Below, in pieces: positions 37,604-49,439 of a stretch of DNA of 64,000 bases; position 1 is the first letter of the stretch; each line of letters starts with the position of its first letter. The notes under the pieces were generated by a model. It searched no databases, had not been told where the DNA came from, and worked only from the letters and a program-made list of their open reading frames with translations. Both the position numbers and the translations under genes were made by a program. The stretch is from assembly GCA_014529385.2 (NCBI GenBank), contig CM043942.1, forward strand, positions 5,765,001 to 5,829,000, read 5' to 3'. The stretch comes from Adiantum capillus-veneris. Lineage: Eukaryota; Streptophyta; Polypodiopsida; Polypodiales; Pteridaceae.

Positions 37604-38279
37604 TCTCACAAGACGGGCACGACGTGCCAATAGAAAAGAACAGACTGAACAGACTTTTAGCACTTCAATAACAACTGAACTGAGAGAGCATTAGGAAGAG
37701 GATGAGGTCTAGGAGGGCCTCTTTATTTGCCATGAGATTATGGAGGTGATTAACATTTCGATGAATCGGTGCATGCCATGTGGGCAAGAATGGTGGGTGT
37801 GTAAGAGTGGTCAAAGGATGCACTTTTCTCCCCAAAAAAGGGGAGGGACAACTTTATGATTCTTGGTCTTCCATAACTCCTACATACAATCTCCGATTTG
37901 AGTGGAGATTATAGATCTATAATCTACACACCGAGATCTTTCTATAGACAGGTTACTTGATATAGTTTTGCTCGCTAGATTATACATTTCATTTTGGGGG
38001 GGAGAATTTGAATTCAAACAAACTAGCCATTTTTCCTGTTTGAATTCAAAAGCTCTCCTTTGATTGCTTTCTTAATACTAGAGATTTGACTTCCTTAAAC
38101 TGTCAAATAAAGAGGCCCTCCTAGACCCCATTCTCTTCCTAATGGAGAGACAAGACGCGACACGGAGTGGCGGAATTTCACCCCAGAGAGTATTGGCCCC
38201 AAACCTTGGCGCCCCTTTCGGTATTTCTTATATTGCATCAACACAGTACAAGCTAGTACTCCAGACTCTGCACCTTCTA
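37604..38279 (-). repeat. element A 5' LTR, split by a MITE and truncated
   Basis: TCTCACAAGACGGGCACG onward matches the 3' LTR at 27976. It is interrupted at 37689-38144 by a TIR element and resumes to CCAGACTCTGCACCTTCT at 38279. There it joins the chromodomain end of element B, so about 440 bases of LTR are missing. Confidence 0.75.
37689..38144. mobile_element. 456-bp TIR element (MITE) with about 41-bp inverted ends
   Basis: The left end CATTAGGAAGAGG..GTCTAGGAGGGCCTCTTT and the right end are inverted copies over about 41 bases with two or three mismatches. The flanks read GAGAG on both sides (37684-37688 and 38145-38149), and removal restores the LTR sequence seen at 28040. The interior has no ORF and includes AGATTATAGATCTATAATCT and an inverted pair GAATTTGAATTC/GTTTGAATTC. 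Because the flank is GA-rich, the exact duplication length (3 or 5 bp) is uncertain, so the superfamily is not assigned. Confidence 0.8.
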
Positions 38280-38617
38280 GGTCCTCCTCCTCCATCCACT
38301 TCGCATCCAATGCAGGATAGTTCTTGAATTTAACCAAGAACCGCCTAATCACTTTACCTTTTATCTTTCTATCTTTATGTGCCAGTATTTGTTCTGGAAC
38401 GAGTATCTCCTCGCTTTCCTCCACTTCGGGTTGCTCATCTGGCTTCCCCTCATTGGGCACATGGCCTTTTAAAGGCTTCAAGAGACTCACATGAAAAGCA
38501 TTGTGAATTCTCCAAGTATCGGGCAGCTTCAATCTATAGGAGACATCATTTATCTTTTCTTTTATCTGGAAAGGTCCATAGTATCTCATGCTAAGCGTTG
38601 GAAAAAGCCGCTCCTTT
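38280..38617 (-). pseudogene. element B integrase tail and chromodomain
   Basis: Reads [40 protein letters not shown], then a chromodomain-like [20 protein letters not shown]. This is the GPF..I..I....Y.L.LP....IH..FHVS.LK integrase C-terminus with the chromodomain of Ty3/gypsy chromoviruses, which targets insertion through histone marks. It is cut off right after EEDL by element A LTR sequence. It is separated from the rest of its pol (44353 onward) by the N4 insertion, and the two halves join cleanly when N4 is removed. Confidence 0.8.
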
Positions 38618-39830
38618 TGTTAGGTGCAGCGGAATGATTGTTTGCGCTTTGCTCAAGATGAGTGCTCCGAACTGTGCTCAAGGTTCCTTTTGTTGTTATG
38701 GAAGGGAGAGCCTTCCGTTCTTAATGAGAGAATGCTATGATCACAAACAAAGTGAACGTACACTGTGCGTGCAAGTGTATGAGACTGAGAGAAAGAGAGA
38801 GAAGAGAAATACGACACCAGAGACGTTGTAAAACCCTCCTCCGAAGGCCCCACTCTCGTCGGCGAGAGTGGTCTACTTATGATTGCACAAAGTGGTACAA
38901 TGGGTATGCAATGGACTGATGCAACCTGGGACTATGCCGATGACGACGACGACTTTAGGGCTGAAAGCTGTGGTCTTCTAATCGCTGAAAATCTACAAAT
39001 CTTTGGGCTGTTTGGGTGGCTGAAAATGACTGTTTTGGCTGCGTTTTCGAGGGCTGAAAATGGCTATCTTCTGCAACCAACTAGGGCTGAATCTGCTGCT
39101 TCTAATGCTTGCTGAAAACGCTGAACCAACTGCTACAAATGGGTTGAAAATAAAAAACGCTGATCTGCCTTCCTAGCGTTAGTGGAAAACGCTGGTCTTT
39201 CTGGGTCTGCTGGCGCTCAAGAGATGGCTGAAAACGCCAGGGCTGTGGGGGTGGTGAGGATATGCAAAAACGCTAGGGCTGAGAGGGCAACCCAAAACGC
39301 TAGGGCTAGGTATTTGCTGCGGTCAAGTAATGCTGGAAAACGCTAAGCAATGGTGGGGGTTGGCGATGGCAAAACTGAAAACGCTAGGCTTGGGGAGGGA
39401 GGTCGCCAAGGCTCGCGGGTGCCGAGGGTACTGCGGGTTCTTGCTGAGAAGATGCCTGTTGAGCATGTGCTCCTGCTTCCTCTGCTGCCAGAAAGTGCTA
39501 ACTTGGGTTTGCTTATATATTAACTTAGCAAAATTGCCTTACCTACTTTTGTTGGAAAGTCGAAAAGACAAAAAAATAAGTGAAAAATACCAAAAATAGG
39601 GAAAATAGGCTAAATGCACTGGAAAATTCCCCTGACTGAATCTGATGGATTCTGAAGGGAATACTGATGATCATGCTGTGTGCAACCAGAGGTGATTGGG
39701 CATGCACGATCTACGAATAGACTCACAAAAGTACCAGATCACTTCTAATCTAGACTTGACTGGACCGACTGAACCCTGATCATGCTGTAGCTTGTCCACG
39801 GACACATATGGTTGGATGTGTCACGTGACA
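38618..39830 (-). repeat. N4 3' LTR
   Basis: 1213 bp, subtype with CTGAAAGCTGTGGTCTTC in the middle. It differs from the 5' LTR mainly by a loss of about 27 bases after AACCAGAGG near 39690. Many AAAACGCTAGGGCTG-like phrases lie at 39110-39390. Confidence 0.85.
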
Positions 39831-39999
39831 TCCCCTCCTTTTCAAAGTGAGCTACTGGTACCGAACTGTATGGCGTCGAGGGAGATCGCCAATAGCATCC
39901 GGAATCCTGGAAGGGACTCTTCCCCGGCCCACTCTGATGTGTGGGTCGTGCGGTACTTGAACTTCATAAAGGTCTACAACGCTTGCTTCTTTGGGCCGC

Positions 40000-41189
40000 T
40001 GTCACGTGACATATCCAACCCTATGTGTCTGTGGACAAGCTACAACATGATCAGGGTTCAGTCAGTCCAGTCAGTCTAGATTTAGAAGTGATATGGCAAT
40101 TTTGTGAGTCTATTCGTAGACCATGCATGCCCAGTCACTTAGCATAGATGCATATCCTCTGGCTGCACACAGCATGATCATCAATATTCCCTTCAGAATC
40201 CATCAGATTCAGTTAGGGGAATTTTCCAATGCATTTAGCCTATTTTCCTATTTTTGGTATTTTTCACTTCTTATTTTTAAGTGACTTCCCAACAAAAGTA
40301 GGTAGGGCAATTTTGCTAAGTTAATATACAAGCAAACCCAAGTTAGCACTAAATGGAAGAAGAGGCAGCAGGAGCGCCCCACTCACCAGGCAACTTCTTA
40401 GCAGAACCTGCAGAACACTCCCAACCTTGGCGCTACCTCCCCTTGTGGCTAGCGTTTTTGGTTTCCCAGCAGTACTTCCCCAAGATCCGGCGTCTCAGCA
40501 TTGCATGTGTCGCCATCAACACAGAGCCCTAGCGTTTTCATCTGTGCATCATCGGCAACACTCCAGAACCCTTAAAAAATTCACTAACGCCAACAAGGGC
40601 AGTAGCGTTTTTGGTTTTCAGCCAATCCGCAGCAGAGGCAGCCCAGCGTTTTGTATTTTCAGCCAATCAGCATTAGAACAACAACGTTTTCAGCATTAGA
40701 CACAGTAGCAGATTTAGCCCTTGAAGCCTTGCAGAGGACACCCCATTTTCAGCCCTCGAAAACGCAGCCAAAATAGTCATTTTCAGCCACTGAAACAGTC
40801 CCGAAATTCAGCAGATAGAAAAACACATATTTTAGCCCTAAAGTCGTCGTCGTCATCACCGTCGCCGTCATCGGCATAGTCCCAAGTTGCATCAGTCCAT
40901 TGCATCGTCATTGTACAACTTTGTGCAAACATAAGTAGACCACTCTCGCTGACGAGAGTTGGGCCTTCGGAGGAGGGTTTTACGTCTTTGGTGTCGTATC
41001 TCTCTTCTCTCTCTATCTCTCAGTCTCATTTACTTGCATGCACAGTGTCCATTCACTTTGTTGTGATCATAGCACTTTCCATTAAGAACAGAAGGCTCTC
41101 CCTTCCATAAGAACTAAAAGGAACCTTGAGCACAGTTCGGAGCACTCATCTTGAGCAAAGCGCAAACAATCATTCTGCTGCACCTAACA
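40000..41189 (+). mobile_element. solo N LTR, inverted, nested in N4
   Basis: A complete LTR in the opposite orientation: TGTCACGTGACATATCC to GCTGCACCTAACA. Flanks GCCGC (39995-39999) and ACCGC (41190-41194) form a 5-bp target duplication with one change. The uninterrupted sequence (GGGCCGCGTCGAAAGC) is seen at 30420. It arose by insertion of an N element followed by LTR-LTR recombination. Confidence 0.85.
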
Positions 41190-42635
41190 ACCGCGCCGAA
41201 AGCAACACAAAGTCTTCTGTGGCTCCTTCCTTGCTTCAACTTCGTCTAGAGATCTGCTTCTTTCGTCTTCAAGAATCTCCATGGCTGAAAATTCCTGAAA
41301 CCATTTCCAACACAAAACCATGAACATACCCATTCCATGTAAAGTGAAGGGAAAAAATCTTGTCTTCGCTAAAGACTCTGAATGCAATGTAGATGAACAT
41401 AGAGACGGAGTGACAACCCGTTCACCAAACATATGCAAACAATGAGATCGAATCTTTCTCTTTTGATCTAGAGCAATCAACTGTGGCAAAACACAATGGA
41501 AATGCCCATGCTTGGTGCTCATACTTTCATGTGCTCTTTCTACAAATGTGTCATGCCAAGGGAAAAACATGGAATGTGACTTCCTTGAATGCATACTTTT
41601 TAGCTTTTCATGAAAAATCTGCATACATTCGTGCTCATTCATGAGTGAAACGTGCTCACGTACAATATGTCATGCCTAGTAAAAGGAATCACATAAATAC
41701 ACTGACTAAAATACAAGAAACGATCACGAATGAAACACTCGAACCATGCGTGCGTACTAATCATGCGAACACATAATACTTCTTGCGAGGGTTCTTTGGA
41801 CCAAGGCTCAAGAGCCAAGATCGGTTCTTCCTGAATGATCGAATCGTCTTGTGGGGGTTCTTTGGACCCTGACTCGAAAGCAAAGATCGGTTCTTCGTGA
41901 TTGATCGAATCTACAACGAAGTTAGCTTTGCTAGAAAAAGCATCCACTAACACATCATCCTTCTGAACAATCACATCATCTTCATGCAACTCATCATGCT
42001 TGTGAGAAACCACATCTTGATCATGCAAATCATCATGCTCGTGAGAAATCACATCTTGATCATGCAAATCATCATGCTTGTCATTGGCATCCAAATCATC
42101 ATGCTTATCCTTATCATCCAAATCATCATGCAAGTCATTGTCAATCAAATCATCATGCAAGTCATTGTCAATCAAATCATCATCATGCTTCTCATAATCA
42201 TCCAAAACATCATGCTTATCATCATGCAAATCATTGTCATTCAAATCCTGTGTGTCATGCATGGGAGAAGAAGAGACTGAGAGAGTCTCCTCCTCTTGAA
42301 TCTCTTGCATTTGTGCCGGCACGTGAGACAAGAGTCGCAAGAACTCTTGCATGTGTCGGTCGCGCCGTTCTTGTTTTGCCTTTCTTTCGGCTTCTCTTTC
42401 TGCTTTATCTTCTGCGTGTCTGCGTTTCATTTCTGCCATTCTTTTTGCATCTCTTGCTTCGTGTTCTAAATTCTGTTTCAGAAACAATTGCTCCAAAGCC
42501 TCCATAGGAGTTAGTGCAATCCTTGACGTAGACGAGGAAGGGTCAAAAAAACCTCCTGGTGGGGAAAATTCTTCTTCGCCTCTCATGCTCATCACCTCCT
42601 AGCAAAGTATCCATTCCGCTTCGAGTGATGACCAT
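41184..42635 (-). pseudogene. N-family protein gene, N4 copy
   Basis: Starts MVITRSGMDTLLG at 42635, but a 2-base loss in the GEEEF region (near 42590) shifts it. A long frame (42595-41639) then covers the coiled-coil part, an Asp/His array of about 90 residues (HDDLIDNDLHDDLDDKDKHD) and SINHEEPIFAFESG onward. A further shift near 41645 leads into the C-terminal frame (41642-41184), which is read into the nested solo LTR. Here WKWF is intact where the int-a copy has a stop. Function unknown. Confidence 0.6.
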
Positions 42636-43108
42636 TCTGAAGTCGTGGGTTATTGTGGATTCTTAAGTTCACGAGGAACTTGGGTTCTTGAGGTTCTTGG
42701 GTTCTTGAGGGTCTTGAGGTTCTTGAGGTTCTTGAGGATCTTGAGGTTTTCTTTCGCTTGCAATTCGCGTTTGAGAAGGATCTTCTCTTCACCCGAGTTC
42801 TACTTCTTTCTGCGGGCGCACCCCTTGACGGCCTTGCGCTCATAACAAGGTTGCTTTTTCCCACCTCACGTCGATTGGCCGGCCGCTAAGTGCACGGTCC
42901 GCTCTCAATGAGTGAAAAGAGACACAAGGGGAGGCTGGACAAGCCCTTCTTTCTTGGGATTCCTGTCACTCTTCAACAAAACACGAATAGGAATGGACAC
43001 GCCCAAGCGAACTTGGGTTCGTGCGACCTCAACAAGCAAAAATATCCTTGTGGTTCTTGTGGTTCTTTCCTTGAGTGATACAGAACACTGCCAAAGCTCT
43101 GATACCAA

Positions 43109-44352
43109 TGTTAGGTGCAGCGGAATGATTGTTTGCGCTTTGCTCAAGATGAGTGCTCCGAACTGTGCTCAAGGTTCCTTTTGTTGTTATGGAAGGGAGA
43201 GCCTTCTGTCCTTAATGAGAGAATGCTATGATCACAAACAAAGTGAATGGACACTGTGCGTGCAAGTGTATGAGACTGAGAGAAAGAGAGAGAAGAGAAA
43301 TACGACACCAGAGACGTTGTAAAACCCTCCTCCGAAGGCCCCACTCTCGTCGGTGAGAGTGGTCTACTTATGATTGCACAAAGTGGTACAATGCGTATGC
43401 AATGGACTGATGCAACCGGGGACTATGCCGATGACGACGACTGTGACGACGACGACGACTTTAGGGCTGAAAGCTGTGGTCTTCTAATCGCTGAAAATCT
43501 ACAAATCTTTGGGCTGTTTTGGGTGGCTGAAAACGATTGTTTTGGCTGCGTTTTCGAGGGCTGAAAATGGCTATCTTCTGCAACCAACTAGGGCTGAATC
43601 TGTTGCTTCTAATGCTTGCTGAAAACGCTGAACCAACTGCTGCAAATGGGCTGAAAATAAAAAACGCTGATCTGCCTTCCTAGCGTTAGTGGAAAACGCT
43701 GGTCTTTTTGGGTATGCTGGCGCTCAAGGGATGGCTGAAAATGCCAGGGCTGTGGGGGTGTTGAGGATATGCAAAAATGCCAAGGCTGAGAGGGCAACCC
43801 AAAACGCTAGGGCTAGGTATTTGCTGCGGTCAAGTAATGCTGGAACGCTAAGCAATAGTGGGGGTTGGCGATGGCAAAACTGAAAACGCTAGGCTTGGGG
43901 AGGGAGGTCGCCAAGGCTCGCGGGTGCCGAGGGTACTGCGGGTTCTTCCTGAGAAGATGCCTGTTGAGCATGTGCTCCTGCTTCCTCTTCTGCCAGAAAG
44001 TGCTAACTTGGGTTTGCTTATATATTAACTTAGCAAAATTGCCTTACCTACTTTTGTTGGAAAGTCGAAAAGACAAAAAAATAAGTGAAAAATACCAAAA
44101 ATAGGGAAAATAGGCTAAATGCACTGGAAAATTCCCCTGACTGAATCTGATGGATTCTGAAGGGAATACTGATGATCATGCTGTGTGCAACCAGAGGATA
44201 TGCATCTACACTAAGTGACTGGGTATGCACGGTCTACGAATAGACTCACAAAAGTGCTATATCACTTCTAATCTAGACTTGACTGGACTGACTGAACCCT
44301 GATCATGCTGTAGCTTGTCACGGACACATAGGGTTGGATGTGTCGCGTGACA
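43109..44352 (-). repeat. N4 5' LTR
   Basis: 1244 bp, next to the primer site. Its first 350 bases are nearly the same as LTR-b at 32299, which identifies the source subtype of that fragment. Confidence 0.85.
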
Positions 44353-46935
44353 CCTTTCCCTTTTTCTTTCTCAGGCGTGGCTTCTCAAAACTTAAGAGCA
44401 CCCAATCGTCTTCCTTTAATTTCAAATTGTGACGGTGTCGATCTGCTGCCTTCTGGTGTCGTTCTTAAGGTTTCGCTAAAGCCTCTCGGACCTTGGCAAA
44501 TGCAGTGTCCAAGTCCCTTGTGTACTGGTGGGCTTCAAAAATCTTATCTTTCGTGCTAAGGAAGGGTGGAACCTTCAAAGCACGTTCAATGATCTCAAAT
44601 GGCGCCTTCCCCGTCGAAGAGTGGATCGTGTTATTGTAGGCAAATTCCACCAAGAGCAAATTTTTTTCCCATTGAGTCTTCTGATCAGAAATGTAAGACT
44701 TCAATAAATCCAGTACCACTGAATTTGCAATCTCAGATTGCCCATCTGTCGACGGATGAAATGATGATGAGAACTGCAACCATGTGCCAATGTTCTCCCA
44801 AATAGCCTTCCAAAACAAACTCGTAAATCAGGGATCTTTGTCAGAGACTATTGTCTCAGGCATGCCATGTAATCTGAAAATCTGTGCAATGAACAATCTC
44901 GCTAAATGATCCGGCTTGACCTTTTTCTTCACTGGAATGAAGTGAGCTTGCTTGCTAAATCCGTCGATGACAGTCCAAATGCCATCATGCCCACTCTGTG
45001 TCTACGAGAGATCAAAAATGAAATCCATAGCAATACTTTCCTAGGGGTGGGTAGGAATGGGTAAAGGCTGTAACAATCCCAGTGCTTTATGCCTATCAAA
45101 CTTGACATTCTGGCATACTAAACATCTGCGTACAAAGTTGTCCACATCTTTCCTGAGTCTCGGCCAAAAGAAGTAACGCTCCACACCTTTCAAGGCGTTG
45201 TCGATGCTGCGGTGACCCGTAAAAGGTGGACAATGGCACTCAGTCAAAACCTTTTCCCTCATCACGCACAACATCGTTGTCTTCATCAAGTAGCCATCCT
45301 GTATGGAATATCCCGCTACTACCTCCTCATTCTGTATTCGACCGAATACATCTGAAGAATCTGGATCTGTGGCGTAGTGATCGACTGTGTCCTCGAAGCT
45401 TGTAATGAATTGGGGAAATAGCCAAGACTAATATCTTTCGGGACAAAGCATTTGCCACCAAATTCTTCTGTCCCTGCACATGGACAATCTGGAAGTGAAA
45501 TTGTGACAAGATGTTAGCCCACCGTATCTGCTTTTCTGATAGCTGCTTCTGTGACAAGAAGTAGCGTAAACTCTGATGATCAATGAAGACCGTAAAATCG
45601 GCTCCGAGTAGGTAATGTTGCCACTGAGTAAGAGCATGGATAACTGCCAAAAGCTCTTTCTCATAAATCTGTGTTGTCAATTCCGGGCCTTGAAAACAAT
45701 CGGCTCTCATAGGCAATGGCATGGCCTTCTTGTATTAAGACTGCGCCCAGACTATGACCACAAGCATCACAATATACTTCGAATGACTTTTGCAAATCTG
45801 GCAAAGTCAAAATTGGTCTCGTAGTCAATTTCTCTTTCAAAGTCTGAAAAGCAATCACCTCTGTGGGTCCCCACGAGAAAGGGACTCCTTTCTGTGTCAA
45901 GATATGCAAAGGGGAAGCAACCTATGCAAACTTTCTAAAGAACCGCCGGTAGTAAGAACATAAGCCCAAGAGGCTTCTAACTTCATGGACATTCTTCAAA
46001 TCGGGCCATTCACTTATAGTCTCAATCTTGGCCGGGTCCATCTGTACTTTGCTGCTGAGACGATGTGTCCCAAAAAGTGTATCTGCGGTAAGAAAAATTC
46101 ACTCTTCTTGGCAATAAATAACCAACTTGTGATCTCGCAATGTCTGAAAGACCTGTAGCAGATGTTGTCTATGTTCTGCCTCATCCTTGGAGAAGACTAT
46201 AATGTCATCAAAGAATCTGTACTCTCTGAAAATCCTGTCCATCATTCGTTGAAAAGTCGCTGGAGCATTGGTAAGGCCAAAAGGCATCAGCAAAAATCCA
46301 TATAAACCGAAGCTCGTGCGAAAAGCTGTTTTGTAGACATCTCCTGGCTCAATTCGGATCTGATGATATCGGCTTGTCAAATCGATCCTGCTGAATCAAG
46401 AGGATCCCTATAATCTGTCCAGAATATCATCGATCCTTGGAATCGGAAATCTGTTCTTGATGGTGATTTTATTGAGAGCTCTATAATCAATGCATATTCT
46501 CCAAGATCCGTCTTTCTTCAAAACCAACAATACCGGAGAGCAATAGGGTGAAGTACTCGGCTGGGTAAGACCCTTTTCCAAGAGGTCTTTCACTTGGTTC
46601 ATAATCTCTACATTCTGGGCTCGGCTCACACGGTAAAGTGGCCGGTTCGGTGGAGTACTTCCAAGTATCAGATCAATAGTATGATCCTCAGGATGAGCTG
46701 GTGGAAACTCGCCTGGCAGGCCCTCAGAAAAGCAATCGGCATGAGTGTGGAGAAAATCTTGGCGTTCTTTATCAAGTTCAGACATATTTGTCCTATGTTG
46801 ATTACTCAACTCTTTCAAAAAGATGGAGTAAACAAACAGACTGGATTTCATTAATTTAGAAACGGCCGAAGCCGATACAATAGGGACAGACTCGCCCTTC
46901 AATTTCACATCAAGTACAATGTTTTGGCACCCCAA
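44353..46935 (-). pseudogene. element B pol: reverse transcriptase, RNase H, integrase (Ty3/gypsy)
   Basis: In minus-strand order: end of protease (NIVLDVKL), reverse transcriptase with [40 protein letters not shown] and the catalytic [10 protein letters not shown]. RNase H follows (AVIHALTQWQHYLLGADFTV, FIDHQSLRYFLSQKQ), then the integrase zinc-binding part (HCPPFTGHRSIDN, CLVCQNVKF) and the core (HDGIWTVID, FSSSFHPSTDGQSEIANS). The frame is broken in at least five places, including a loss of about 5 residues just before FFDD and stops in the integrase core. The C-terminal end is displaced to 38280-38617 by N4. Compared with element C it retains the full integrase core. Confidence 0.8.
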
Positions 46936-47501
46936 GTCAAGATTCTACCGCGACACAGCAGAGATTCCCTTCAAAACAGTTCACAATTCACACTTGAGTC
47001 GACACGGCCCGGCATAGTTCCGTGCCTAGAGATATTGGCCCCAAAGACTGGGGCACCTTTTGGTATTTCTTTTTGTATTAATCTGTGTTCAAAGTACAAG
47101 AGAGTGGGTAGGTGCTCACTCTCAGGCTCTGCATCCAGATGCTCTAGGAAGTGAGGCTCTGTCCACTTATTTATTGGTTACAAGGGATGCCCAAAAGCAG
47201 AGCCCCTAAAGCATTCACTTTTAAAAGCTTCTTAAAATAAAGCAACTGAGCCAAAAGCTGCCAATTCAGCCCAGCACAAAAATAGAAATTTCCGTACGCT
47301 CTGCCATGTTAGCAAGTTAGCACAAAAAGCGGGATTTCTGTTTCGGATGCCACGTCAGCTATCAGGGGGTTTTGTGCCGAAAATTCCAGGACTGCAGTAC
47401 AGTTGCCACGTGTCACTGTTGCCAGTTTGGGTGTATATCCGGGTCTGTTGCCCCACTTTGTGAGTGTGTCCGGGGCCATGCCACGTCACCCATTTGTGAC
47501 A
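46920..47501 (-). repeat. B/C-type gypsy LTR
   Basis: About 582 bp from TGTTTTGGCACCCCAAGTC to CACCCATTTGTGACA. It contains a mutated form of the shared LTR motif (GGGGCACCTTTTGGTATTTC) at 47047-47068. It abuts element B pol with no PBS or gag between and shows no target duplication, so the junction looks like a recombination product. Confidence 0.6.
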
Positions 47502-48108
47502 GCAGTCACGACGTTAGTGGGGATGTCGTGGTATTTAGTCAATACTATACATGATGGAGCTGATGGTTATATCGTCTTGTGGGTGACTACCATGAGTCTA
47601 TACCTTGCACTTTCCTTTAAGGGTGAATCTGGGCTTATCCTGGATTCATCTAGGTATATGCTCTTCTTTGTCATCTTCTTGTTCTTGCCAAATCTCTGGC
47701 TCTTTCTTTGTTTCTTGCCCTTTCTGTTCTCATCACTCGAATCGGAAGAGGAAGAGCTATCTGATCTGTCAGAAGAAGATGAGGACGAAGTGGACAGTCC
47801 TTCGAAGCGTACATGCTTCTTTTGTTTTCACGACCCAAATAACCGGGGTAGTCGGTCCCCTTGTTGCGTTTCTTTGATTGTTTCTTCGTCCCCAAAAGTT
47901 GATTGACTCGTCTTTCGACAACGTCATCAAGTTCTTCTTCTTTAGTAAACATCCTTCGGGTAGGAGGTTTCTTGAGGGCTGATTTTATTGGTGTATCACT
48001 GGCTTTCTGCCAATGCGTATGCTCTTCGTCAATCGGGTGCTGGGTCAAAAAAATTTGCATATTGTGGATCCTTCGCAACCTGGAGCATCTGCTTTGTGCA
48101 GTCATCAA
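47502..48108 (-). pseudogene. gypsy gag N-terminal fragment
   Basis: Minus frame 48108-47671 reads HNMQIFLTQHPIDEEHTHWQ, PIKSALKKPPTRRMF, VNQLLGTKKQSKKRNKGTDY and PGYLGREN. It parallels element C gag (QTSLEEIQMEWQ, PALKKPSASKK, GTDFPGYLGR). It is followed by a Ser/Asp/Glu-rich part in another frame and cut near 47640. The capsid core and zinc knuckle are missing. Confidence 0.6.
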
Positions 48109-48221
48109 CCTGATGTTGATGTTGCATCTCCATTAGTTGATACTACGTAGGCCGACATGGCCTGTATTCTTGATCTGTTGATCCAAGGGATCGGATTTCC
48201 CAGTAGAAGAGAAATCGATTG

Positions 48222-48722
48222 AGCTCTGATACCACTTAAACAGATTTAGACACCCCAAGTCTAGAATCTGGCACAACACATAAGAGAGAATAATTCACAG
48301 TTCAATTGAGTCGACACGGCCCGGTGTAGTTCCGTGCCTAGAGAGATTGACTCCAAACATTGACGCCCCTTTCGGTATTTCTTTTTGTATTAATGCTTGA
48401 GCAAAATACAACTGCCGGCGGGTAGGCCCTTGGCCATGGAAAAGCAATACATGAAAAGCTTCCAAACTCAAAAGCAATTGGCTCCCCAAAAGCAGTCAGT
48501 GCATTATGCGGAATTCCGTACGGCCTGCCATGTCAGCACAGCCAGCGAGTTTTGCAGGAATCCGTACGGTCAGCCACGTCAGTATCTCCAATGCGATTTG
48601 CGAAAATCCGTACAATTAGCTTGCCAACCTCTCTAATTGATCTAGTGTCCCTAGGGCCCTATTGGCAGGTGCCCATAAGTTGGGACAACTTAATAGGCAT
48701 GCCACATCATCAATTTGTGACA
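48222..48722 (-). repeat. B/C-type gypsy 5' LTR with primer site
   Basis: GAGCTCTGATACCAC at 48221-48235 is the reverse of the TGGTATCAGAGC primer site. The LTR follows from about 48236 (TTAAACAGATTTAGACACC) to CATCAATTTGTGACA at 48722, 487 bp. It belongs to the gag fragment on its left and interrupts a D-family LTR on its right. Confidence 0.7.
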
Positions 48723-49439
48723 GTACGTGTGAAAACTCGTCCGAATCAGAGAGGGGGACTGTCCCATTGCGTGCGGGAGCCCTTCGGACACGCGTAGATG
48801 TGTTCGCTCCGCTAAAAAAGATCCAGAACAGAGAACTACAACCTGCTGTGTTTTTCTGCAGGTTTAGGGTTTCGCACCTAAACGGCAAGAGAACACGAGG
48901 GGAGCCTCGGGAAGGCCTTGGCATGCTTAGACAGGGCTTTGGGCACTTGGCAGTGGCAAAACAGGGAATTACAGCACGCTGAAATATTGTTACAGCTCAC
49001 CAGAAAGCTTCTAAATTGCGAGGAAATCCATCCTAGACATGTGCTTTTGACCTACATGGATTTTGGAGTCGTTAGGTTGCCAAAATTGGGTCAAAAACCT
49101 GCAATTTCAGCCCTCGCCAGGTTTGGACAGCTTTGTGAGACTTTGATCTATGTGTTCGGATCGTCTTTTCCTAATTGAATAGAGAAATACCAAAAGGGGC
49201 GCTAGTCTTTGGGGCCTACAGGGTGTTGGTCTTCGTGTGCGCAATGACATTCTAGTCGTTGGACGCATTTGTGTTCTCTTTTCTTCTCAGTGCTCTGTGT
49301 AAAGTTAACAGGTAATTGAATTAGTACCGCCCTCTACGGTGTACATGCCGGTTACACGGTTCCATCGACGAAATAGTCACTTTTTCTCCAAAAAGTGCAG
49401 TGTGGATTGTTGTGGGTGGAAGCAACACTATAACCGGCC
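48723..49439 (+). mobile_element. element D LTR in plus orientation, with leader
   Basis: From GTACGTGTGAAAACTCG to CTACGGTGTACA (49345) it is the reverse complement of the D LTR at 49440. It is followed by a D leader (49346-49428) reading towards the missing gag. It therefore stands head to head with the minus-strand D LTR, leaving only about 94 bases between them. Confidence 0.7.

Larger units (their letters stand above)
38618..44352 (-). mobile_element. N4: complete N-family LTR retrotransposon with nested solo LTR
   Basis: TGTTAGGTGCAGCGG at 38618 to GTCGCGTGACA at 44352, with CCTTT duplicated at 38613-38617 and 44353-44357. It is inserted inside element B pol: removing it restores the sequence seen intact in element C near 55110. 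3' LTR 38618-39830, purine tract AAAAGGAGGGGA (minus, 39831-39842), internal 39831-43108, primer site TGGTATCAGAGC (minus, 43096-43107), 5' LTR 43109-44352. No pol is present. Confidence 0.9.
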
